This document shows, piece by piece, positions 31,751-41,539 of a stretch of DNA of 64,000 nucleotides (the stretch's first letter is position 1; the number at the start of each line of letters is the position of its first letter). A model generated the notes under the pieces. That model did no database searches, was not told the origin of the DNA, and was given only the letters and a program-made list of their open reading frames with translations. The translations under genes were made by a program, and so were the position numbers. Location: contig OZ024783.1 in assembly GCA_964017065.1 (NCBI GenBank), forward strand, positions 18,079,752-18,143,751, in the 5' to 3' direction. This stretch comes from Haliclona indistincta. Its lineage: Eukaryota > Porifera > Demospongiae > Haplosclerida > Chalinidae.

Positions 31751-32380
31751 AATCAGAAGCAGTGGACAGAGCACATCTCTTCAGCGACGGTTAGAGAGTG
31801 GTGGGGGGATGTTGAGTCGATTGGAGTTAAGCTAATGAGAAGACGGCTAGAATGGCTTGGACACCTTGCTAGGATGCCACAACATCGTTTGCCAAAGCTG
31901 TGCTTGTTTGGTTGGCTGCCTGCAACTCGACCTCTCAGTGGCCCAAGAAGAAGGTGGAGAGATCTAGTCAAGAGTGATATGAAAGCGGTGGGCCTTGGTG
32001 ATAAGGATTGGTTTAGCGCTGCTCAAGACAGAGATGGTTGGAGGGGTACGTGGCAGCAGTCACTCACCAACATACAAGCGGCACAAGACCAACTCAGAAG
32101 GGCATCAACTCAGAAGAATGTACGCTGTGAAGTGTGTCAGCGATCCTTCACCAGAGAGAGCGACAAGGCTAGGCATAAGTGCCTAAAAGAGCGTAGTAAG
32201 CCAATCCACGAGCAGGCAGGTGCTGTACAATGTGTGACATGTGACAAATGGTTCAGAAGCAGAGGTGGTCTGACTGTGCATCGTTGTCGTGCAGGCTCCA
32301 CATAGCAATCTATCGTTCATTCCTCTCATTCGAGGGGACGCGTGACCCATACGGGTAGCGTTTATTCAAGGTCAAGGTCA
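31750..32380 (+). mobile_element. 5'-truncated LINE with ORF2 C-terminus
   Basis: Open frame to 32305 encodes the end of a non-LTR reverse-transcriptase protein: RRLEWLGHLARMPQHRLPK and GPRRRWRDLVKSDM are typical of the post-RT region of such elements. They are followed by two C2H2-like fingers (CEVCQRSFTRESDKARHKC and CVTCDKWFRSRGGLTVHRC). The RT catalytic part is absent. The element sits between GT tracts in the array's intergenic region; the paralogous positions near 5010 lack it. Confidence 0.75.
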
Positions 32381-32696
32381 AGGTGTGTGTGTGTGTGTGT
32401 GTGTGATGTGTGTGTACACAGTTAGCTAGTTAGTTGGGGACTATGCCCATATAAACTGGATATTCACTGTTTTTGTGATTTTATGACACTTTGCATAATA
32501 TGGAGATAACAATGATATACAGATGAGCGATGTTATCACAAACACACAATATGGAATTTGTCATCAACACATGCAAGTACCTTTTTGTCTCATTCACTCA
32601 TGTGCGTAATAGAATTGGAATGTGTGTATTGGTAAACATGAACTGCAAATTCTCGCAGCTATAAATTTTGTAACATGTAGAAGGCACAGCACAATC

Positions 32697-35600
32697 ATGC
32701 ATAACCTGGTTATCATGCTGTCCTTGTCATTTCTTCTTCTCTGCTTCAGCTGCAGCACCTTTGCGAGAGAGATCGTCATTTCAAATTCTGGTAAAGACAC
32801 TCCGGCATGTCTTGAAGGACTTGATGGAGTGCCTTGCACCTCTTTGGTCAATGTGTCCCGATATGTGTCTAGTCACAAGCTGAATAATCTTATCATCAGG
32901 ATCAACAACACTAACTACACTCTTCAAGGAGTTGCTAGGTTCAATGGTGTAAAGAATATTACAATAACTGGTGAAGGTCGGTCACTAACTCACATTAACT
33001 GCAATAGCGAATTCGAAGCAGGAATAGTTTTTGATAACTCTTTTGATATTTGCCTTCAAGATTTCACTGCCACTAATTGTTCAACCACTACCATTTTCAT
33101 CAAAAAGCTGAAAAAATTCCAATTGATTGCAAATTATTCAGCTATCAAAATCGATACTTGCACTAACGTATCTGTGTTTAGTATTGCTGTAAGTAGAAGC
33201 AGAGGTCAGGGACTCACATTGATCGATGTAAGATCAGCAGTCCACGTGAATGACTCTCATTTCACTAACAACTTGCTCACTAATCGGCAAAGGTCAGGCG
33301 GGGGCTTACAAATTATCTTCATTTCGAAACATCTTCGTGAACTGTACACAGACTATATCATTGATAACTGTTTGTTCAAACACAATATTGCTAGCAACCG
33401 AACTTGTAATCCAAGTGCTGTGTTCCAGTCTTCCAGTTGCGAACGAGGTGGCGGTATTCGAATCGTTCTAGGTAATGCCTGTAAAAACATCAGATTTACA
33501 CTGAAAAATAGCAAATTGGAAGAAAACAAAGCCATCTATGGTGGTGCAATACAAATATACAGTCATGGCAAAGTAACTAACAATGTATTTCATCTCTACA
33601 ACAATCTCATCAGTAACAATACAGCTACTTGTGGAGGAGGTGGCTTTGATATTGGCTACACTGCGCGGCAAACCGACCATTTTCTTTATCCTATAAACAA
33701 CACTATAAATATTACTAACTCTTCATTTCTCGGTAACACTGCTTCTCTTGGTGGAGGAATGAGTATGTTTGTTAGCTCGGTGGGTCTGTCTCAGACATAT
33801 GCAAACAATAGCCTCTTCTGCATCAATTGCACATTTAAAGGCAACAAAGCACTTGGTGGATCTGCTGCTCTTGTCAGCCGGGATTTGAAGAATGATGGAT
33901 CACAGCAGAGCATCATTTCAACTCATTTCGTTAACAACACTATTGAGAGTAATCGCATTATTGCCAATCCAAGTAGCTCTAGAATCTCAACTGGTAGCGG
34001 AGCATTCTTCATTTCTAACTTGCCCATAATTTTTTCCGGCTTAATTGAATTCTGTGGAAACAACGGCACTGCCTTGTACCTGAATTCTGCTAGTGTTAAA
34101 ATTAATAACAAGTCTGTTGTCAATTTTACAAACAATTCTGGCTACCAAGGTGGAGCAGTTGCTTTAAATGGCAATTCTCAGTTTCTGCTCGATTATAGTG
34201 CTCATTTTTACTTCTACAACAATTCTGCCACACATTTTGGAGGAGCAATTTGCGTGTTATCTGAACGAGGATGTTCTTATCTTGGTTTTTGTTTCTTAAA
34301 GCTTAAACATCCTGATCATTATCAATCCAAAAAACTTTACTTCGACTTTTCTGGCAACATTGCAGCTGCAGGAAATGATATATTTTCATAATCAATATCT
34401 TTTTGCGACAAGTTGTGTGGCTTTTATATGGATCAATTACTTCATCGTAATGAGCACTTTTTTAACCAGACTTGTTATGGAAATTTTACTTTTTTTGATG
34501 TTTATCCAATTACAAAAAGTATTGCAACTCTGCCAGTGATTATCAAAACAAACTATGACAATTCTACAATGAGCATACGTCCTGGAATATCAACTTCTTT
34601 AAAAATCCATCAACTGGATGAATTGGATGGAAAGGTTGATCATCTTTTTCCTCTCACTGCTAAAGTACAGAGTTCTAACACGACTACCAGAGTACTACTA
34701 TCATACAATCTGATCACGAACAATAGTATTGTCCTTTCTGGAATGCCATGTGATACAGGAATTATACTATTAGAAGGCAGCAATGTGAGACACACTATAC
34801 AATTCAGACTTTCTCCCTGCAGTCCTGGATATCATCTAGATAAAGATAAACTTTTGTGTGTCTGCAGCGCATACCTTAAAAGTAAATTACAGATGATAAA
34901 ATGCAAGCCAAATGGAATGGCGACTGTGGATATCAATTATTGGATTGGTTATAGAAATCACTCACCACTGGGACATTTGTACACCGGACTATGTCTAGCA
35001 CAGCTGTGCAACCATCATAATAATTCTATCTGCGATATAGAAGATCGTCATTGTCCCATGCCGCTCAAAAGGCCAGATCTAGAGAAAGTGATTTGTGGTG
35101 AAAACAGGGAAGGATGGCTGTGTGGAAGATGTGTTCATGATAAAGTTGTCTATTATCATTCTCATGAGTTCACTTGTGGTGACAGTACCAATTGTCAATA
35201 TGGTGTCCTTATCTACATTGTTTCTGAACTGATTCCAGTTACGATTATCTTTCTTGTCATTTTGCTCTTCAACATCAGTCTCACTTCTGGAGCTTTGTAC
35301 AGCTTTGTCTTCTATGTACAAGTTGTGTCAAGACTAGACGTCACAGCATTTGGAACAATTCAAATCAAAGATCGCTTTGTGAGAACTGTACTCGAAATTG
35401 TCAAAGTAATTTTAGGTGTCTTTGCTTTTGAAATTGAAAATGAAAGTCTTGAGTTTTGCATTCTACAAACAAACACAATAATGGATCTCTTCTTGATCAA
35501 ATACGCTACTCTTGCCTATGCTTTTGTACTATTCTTGGCTACCATATTAATTTTAAGAGTTTATTCATGCTACAGCTGTGTTAGGCTATGCAGAAGATGT

Positions 35601-36425
35601 GGAAGAAGGAACATTAAAGGCTCCATGGTAGATGGGCTGTCAGCATTCCTAGTGCTGTGCTACTTTCAATGTTCTGTTATCACCTCAAGCATTTTAACAC
35701 CATCTTATATAATGCTTAATAATGCAGTCAAAAGAATTGTTGCTATGTACGATGGTGAGATGGACTACTTGAAAGGAGAGCACCTGTGGTTTGCTATACC
35801 TGCATTTCTTTGCCTTATCATCATTTTGATTCCTCCTCCAGCCATCCTCATACTGGAGCCCGTACTTACTAAGCTATTTAGCATCAAGTACTTCAATAGA
35901 AGTCGAGTATCATGGCTGTACAACAGGTTGCGTCTCAAGCTAATGCCTTTTCTGGACTCCTTTCAGGCTTACTTCAAGGACAGTCACCGCTACTTTGCTG
36001 GTCTATATTTCCTGTATCGTTTGTTAATTCCATTAATCAACATATTCATCCAAACTCCTGAACACTATTACGGGATCATCGGTTGCTTATTCTTAGTCAT
36101 TCTTCTACTGCACATCTTTGTTCAACCCTACAAGAGGAAATGGCACAACCTGTTAGAGCTCTCTCTCATCATCAACATCGTGTTTCTGCTCATGATTACA
36201 CTTTACAATAGTTACATACCTGACAATATACGCTTAATCAATGTTCAGCTATTTCTCATCATCCTTTCATTTGGATACATCACCGTCTATGCTGCAATTA
36301 AGATACACCAGAAGTATCCGTTTTTCAAGAGATGCAGTCGAAAATGTTCCGTATCTAATGAAAATGTTATGTCAAATAGTTTTCCATATCGTATGTTGGA
36401 CGATGATGATACTGACAGCAATTAA
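32697..36425 (+). pseudogene. Beta-helix multi-TM surface protein 3 (one nonsense codon)
   Basis: 1,242 codons from the ATG at 32697 (MHNLVIMLSLSFLLLCFSCS) to a stop at 36423-36425. The frame is broken only by TAA at 34389-34391, where genes 1, 2 and 4 have a Ser codon (GNDIFSSS); a single C-to-A change explains it. Before it: signal peptide and complete beta-helix (565 residues). After it: CDKLCGFYM, the Cys-rich stalk (GENREGWLCGRC), 7-9 TM helices and the acidic tail, all open. As it stands the gene could make a secreted ectodomain lacking its anchor. It could also be a recent null allele. Gene 1 is the closest relative in the C-terminal half. Confidence 0.85.
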
Positions 36426-36760
36426 CAATAAACATGAAAATGGTGATTGTGTACACAAGTCATAAGAGATTATAACTTATAATTCATAAGAGAATGTTCT
36501 CAACCAGAGCAAGTAGCTACAGTCATGTTTCTTAGACTGATTCTAATTATCTAAACAGAAAATAATTCTGTTTTTGATTATTTCTAATTTTAATTTCTGT
36601 TTTACATGCTATTTACTTATTCAGTTTAGCAAATTTTATGATGACATAGAACGTACATTGCCTGAAAATTTAAAGAATTCCTATAATTGCAAATTACACG
36701 TATGCGAAAAAGTTGTGAAGAAAAATTAATAGTTGAATAATTTGGAATTAGTTAAAATTT
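36426..36760. other. 3' flank of beta-helix gene 3
   Basis: A+T-rich, no gene, nearly identical to 9038-9371. Confidence 0.5.
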
Positions 36761-37517
36761 GTAGTACATTGACTATCTTGTCTCACTGTCGGCAGCTTTA
36801 CCTACTTGACGCACATGAGAACAGAACCAGAGACACTAGGATCAGAAAACCCTTCACTCCTTCATAGATCAGCCATTCAACAACTAGATAGATGCTGAAG
36901 GTAGCATGCCACACACCAATGTGCAGCCCCTGGGTAGTGTGAGCAGCCTGAGCACAGATGAACTCAAACACTGTCATGGAGACAAGCAGAGAAGAGAGAC
37001 CATTGAGAAGCTTGGGGATGATGAATCACAGATACGTAGGTGTTGTAAACTGGGTCATTGTACTGCTGAATATTTTCCCGATGAAGTTCTTCACTAAAAT
37101 CACTACCTGCATGAAAAATAAAGCATTGTCTATTGTTAGTAGTCTAGTTGCATTAGGAAAATTTGTATGATGTTGCTGCCAATAATTTATGTAGTGTCAT
37201 GGTTAAAAACAACAATACGACTTGCAGTTGTGAGAGGTACAGACCGATCCACATTATTGTCAGCATTCAAACATGAACGACAGAGCAAGTACCGTAACCC
37301 TTGTGCATGCGCTGAGGGTTAATTAATAACAGTGATTCCAATAATAAAAGAATTATAAACTATGTTAGTTTTAGTTATTGTGTCATTTGTTATACTGCAT
37401 GTTTACCGTGTTATGTGTTGCAAAGGCATTTGTTGAAGAATAAAACAAAGCTGAACTGTCAACATACCGTGAGCCCAGTAGTACCAGTGGTGGTAACTGA
37501 TCCAATCCAAACTGAAA
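36761..37517 (-). pseudogene. Antisense SLC15-like 3' relic (unit 3)
   Basis: Near-identical copy of the relic at 9372-10128, offset by about 27,389 bp, with the same deletions. The short open frame 36906-37097 translates identically to that at 9517-9708, so the duplication is recent. Confidence 0.8.
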
Positions 37518-37854
37518 GGCATCGCCATAGACATTTCCATGCTCAGAATAATCGTCTGATCAATCCTAGACGTCTGCAGAATCTTGAGAAACGCTAAAAC
37601 AGCGAAGATCTGAAACGGCTCCCTGAGCCTGAGTAGCAACTGATCTTGATTTTAGTCGTCAAGCAAGCAGTCCCGGCGACCGTTTTCATAGACTTCCTAC
37701 AAGCGCTTACACTTCAGAGTCACTTAGAGATAGTTAAAATGCAGTAGACATGTATAACAATAGAGATGTGTGCGAAAACTCATTTTCACACATGAGTAGC
37801 CGCCATCTTAATTCGAGGTCAACCCTACGTATCATTGGCGATCGGCAATGATAA
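37518..37854 (-). mobile_element. Helentron-type 5'-end fragment (duplicate)
   Basis: Duplicate of 10129-10465, with hairpin, GTAGGG motif and AAGATGGCGGC box (37799-37809) on the minus strand. It was carried along by the segmental duplication and is not an independent insertion. Confidence 0.65.
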
Positions 37855-38178
37855 CAATATCCTTTTATGACTTTGAAATTATTTTGATCAAGGAACCGAA
37901 ACAGAATTCACCACCGAGTGGTGTACAAACATGAATGTGATGATGCTAACAAGTTGACATCATGCTCTATTTATGTTAGCCCTGTACATAATTATAGCAG
38001 TTTACTAGTGCAGTGCATGTTGATTTCATTTATTGAAAGTGTACTTTTTCATTTTGCACAAGCATATCAACATACTACTTGCAGTTGTGATGTACATAAT
38101 TATATTATGTACAAACACTGTCATAGATTCACTTTTACAGTGTACGTTTGAAGTAGTCAATAGTAAGAGCAGTTCAAC

Positions 38179-38880
38179 ATGAAGCTACGTGGTTAATCTG
38201 CTAGTGATCATCTGCTGTCTGGTGGTGGAATTTGTTAACATCACTCGAAAAGATTATTTGTTTCGTACAGTTTATTTAACTGTTACAGTATTTTTTCAAG
38301 TTGCTCAAGGGCTAATCTTTCTGCTCTATCCACTCGTGGGTCATCTGACAGATGTCTACCTGACCAGGTATCGTAGCCTGAAATGGTCCTTTGGAATACT
38401 CATTTTCGTCACATTTGCTTCTGTGGTATATAGTATAATTGATTTTACAGTTTCAAATTTATTCAAATTGTTCATCTTTCATCATTATCAAACAGCAGCT
38501 GTATCAGCTGTAATATTTATAGTGTATATCATTGGACTGGGATTGTTTCAAGCTAATGCCATTCAGTTTGGACTGGATCAGTTACTAGAGGCTCCCACAC
38601 CAAAACTGATTTCTTTCATCCACTGGTACTACTGGGCTCAGAATGTTGGCAGTTTAGCATTGTTCTACATTTCAATTCTTGGTTCAAAAATCTCTGATGA
38701 ACTCCATGTGTATTTGATAACAAATATCACAAGTGAAGAGAGGTATAAAAGCTTAAGCAGTGTAGTAACAACTCCAGTACTGATTGCATGGACTATAATT
38801 CTAACAACAGTACTGGTCAAATTTTGCACTACAAGAAAGTATTTCTACATTCAAAAAGCAGGTCTCAATCCATTCAAGAA
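38179..38880 (+). pseudogene. SLC15-like transporter 4, 5' half
   Basis: The ATG at 38179 is followed by MKLRG and then an extra base giving TAA. From 38189 the frame is open (LLVIICCLVVEFVNITRKDY through the GHLTDVYL loop, FGLDQLLEAP and SLSSVVTTPVLIAW) up to AGLNPFKN at 38880. There the 17-kb element begins. The rest of the gene resumes at 55965 with no missing codon. It is nearly identical to copy 2, but without the internal five-base insertion. Confidence 0.88.
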
Positions 38881-39311
38881 CAAGAAAGAAAAAGATTTCT
38901 TACGAAATCAAAAGGATGTAGGGATGAAGATTAGCAATGAAGAAATCTTGTCACTGGTTCCCAATGTAAACCAACAAGGAAGTAGCACGGAATGGTAACA
39001 CAATTGACTGCCTAATAAACCATAGATCCCTACATCAGTGGCTGCTGTGTTGGCTACAGCCTGTCAGCTAGCTGGCTGTTGATTGACACCTGACATGCAT
39101 TTAACTTGCATTGGAAGTTTGTAGAATTCTGTTTCATGTCTTATGTACAGCCACTGATGTAGGGATCTATGGTTTATTAGGCAGTCAATTGTGTTACCAT
39201 TCCGTGCTACTTCCTTGTTGGTTTACATTGGGAACCAGTGACAAGATTTCTTCATTGCTAATCTTCATCCCTACATCCTTTTGATTTCGTAAGAAATCTT
39301 TTTCTTTCTTG
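38881..39311. repeat. Fold-back at the Helentron 3' end
   Basis: Inverted arms 38881-39044 and 39148-39311 (164 bp each, near-perfect) around a 103-bp loop. Outer tips read CAAGAAAG; next come hairpin GATTTCTTACGAAATC, GATGTAGGGATGAAG (38917-38931) and, at the inner end, ATCCCTACATCAGTGGCTG. The arrangement is shared with 26257-26992 although most arm sequence differs. Confidence 0.85.
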
Positions 39312-39917
39312 TTTGTATCCTTTTTTCTTAATTTTATTCATAATTATTATTATTAATAACAGATTTAAAAAATTAATTTTTAATAATAATTAATTTTTTG
39401 AAAAGTTTCTTGAACTTGTTTTATAATGAGTTTGGTCGAACAATGTCATTGGTATGATCATCACCTACAAACAAAAAATAATTAGTAAGTCAGTCAAGTA
39501 AGACTGTAATCTATGTTTGGTTGAGTTTCAGCAATAATCATATTATAAGCTAGGAAACTGTCTTGGTTTCCCTAAAATGAATGTGTTAACCAGCCACAAT
39601 GGGTATATATACCCAGCAACTCTACTGGCCAACAACAAGGTGCAGTCTTACAGAGTGGAAATAATTAGTCTGGTTTTGTTTTTACTTGTACTAAAGTTAA
39701 AAATTATAATAGGACAGCAATTACACCATGCTGTATATATACTGGTGAATTCTGTGTTAAAAATCATGATCCCTGTATTGTGTGTGAAGACATTCTTATT
39801 GTCTGATTCATCATCGATGGTTTTTGCGCATAAATTATTTACTGTATTATTTACTGTGTGCTGTAATACCTCACAGGGAGTATGATTCTTGATATTCCCG
39901 GGTGGGCGATATGTAGT
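39312..39917. other. Helentron 3' subterminal region, first copy
   Basis: A+T-rich and non-coding. 39285-39660 is directly repeated, with divergence, at 47655-47980 (shared CTTGTTTGTAT, AACAATGTCATTGGTA-like, CTGTCTTGGTTTC and GGTGCAGTCT blocks). Confidence 0.6.
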
Positions 39918-40072
39918 CAGTGGCGGATCCAGAGGGGGTTCCATGGTACCCCCCTTTGTCTAAACGCACTGTGTGTATTTATGTCAACCCAGACCCGCCT
40001 GCTGTTGTTTATTACCAGAGGTTTATTACAATGTCTGGAACCTCCCTTCAAATTTTTATAGATCCGCCACTG
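39918..40072. mobile_element. hAT-like MITE
   Basis: 155 bp with inverted termini CAGTGGCGGATC and a perfect 8-bp target duplication TATGTAGT (39910-39917 and 40073-40080). TIR start and duplication length fit the hAT superfamily. It is non-autonomous. The following 40081-40850 shows no supported gene. Confidence 0.88.
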
Positions 40073-40871
40073 TATGTAGTTCGTCCAGCTTCTGGAATGA
40101 CTACCCGGCTACCTCACAGTAGACAGCCATCAAGAAGACTCAGTTCTGTCCAGTCTGTTTGTCTGTTTACTACAACAATAATTGCAACTATGCAATCAGA
40201 AGTCAAACAGTGCTAACCACATATAGCTGCTAGCTTCCTTGCGCATTTTTTCTCAGGGCTTGCGATGCTATACGTTTACTGTAGTATAATAACTGATGTT
40301 TATTATTAATAATTTTATAATTATTGTCCAGGAATGATGAGCAGTGTGAAGGTTAAATTCAATCATAAATCATAAATCATAAATAGAATTTATTAGAATA
40401 TCAGTGTGTGACTACAACACCTCTCTCTGTACAAACAAGCATCCTTATAAATAGGAAGCTGTGTGGTCAGCTAGTGTGCTGGCTGCAATACAAATGACTG
40501 TGGTAGATGTGTATACTGCATGGGCAAATGGCAGACCTGGCAAGAATAAGAAAGCTTGTGAAGATGTCAGCAGTAATGTAATTATACCATCAGTATACCA
40601 TTAAATAATACTTGCATGTACAATTTAGTATAATTAATTTTATTGTTGTCTCTCTATCATGCAGTAGCCAATCCCCATCTAGTTGTCATTCCAATAGCTT
40701 CTCCAGCAGTCACTCCATCTGCTACTCCCTGTCCAGCCATCACTCTTATTACTCACTCATCTACTCCAGTTGTTAAGCAACACCAAACAGCACTACAGCC
40801 AGCCATAAGCTGTACATTTACTCCTTCATCCTCTATACTTAGGAATCTGATCTTGCAAAACAGAAATGAAA

Positions 40872-41320
40872 GATAAAGCCTATCATTGGCGACGGCAACT
40901 GCATGCTTAGAGCAATTGGCGTCATTGTCTACAAGTCTGAGTTTAATCACCAGCATGTTCGACAACTACTTGTCAATGATGTATCAGAGAACAAGGCCTG
41001 TTTTCAAAAGATTGTAGACCGTAGGATTGCATGAGCATTAATTGAAGAGCTCATTGGGCGTATGCGGTATAACAGATGATGGGGTACAGTCAGCGATGGG
41101 AATTCTGGCCATTGCTTCTCTCCTACAGATACCAGTTTACACATGTTCACCAGATGGCAGCCACAACAATGTCTATCGTTCGATCGATACGATAATAACC
41201 TCGATAACTCTCTCGTGACCTGAGTCCGCACTTTCCTACAGATGAATCAAAAGGCGCCGATGACCTCAATCATCTGGAAGTGGTACACACGGGCACCTAC
41301 CACTACGACTGCGTAAAGAC
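40872..41320 (+). pseudogene. OTU-type cysteine protease domain relic
   Basis: Three frame pieces read as an OTU deubiquitinase-like domain. IIGDGNCMLRAIGVIVYKSE has the catalytic Asp-Gly-Asn-Cys (Cys codon 40899-40901). MGILAIASLLQIPVYTCSPD (41097 onward) matches the central strand region. HLEVVHTGTYHYDC (41271-41313) holds the catalytic His. Frameshifts separate the pieces, so it is inactive. Such domains accompany Helentron Rep-helicases. It is on the opposite strand to the active-looking OTU at 48744, so it probably derives from another element. Confidence 0.65.
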
Positions 41321-41539
41321 GGACTGTATTCCCAAGAAGAACCAACTCAGTCGAACTCAGTAGTAGCTGCATGTACGTACGTTCATTCATTGTAGGAGGA
41401 GGAGTACGAATAATTAATTTTGTGTGGAACAGTTTAAAATAATTATAACGGGACTCGTTCGGCCGGATTAGCGAGGGTGCATTAAACACACGTGATCTTG
41501 TCACGCCATCCATATATACACATATACACGTGGGATCTA

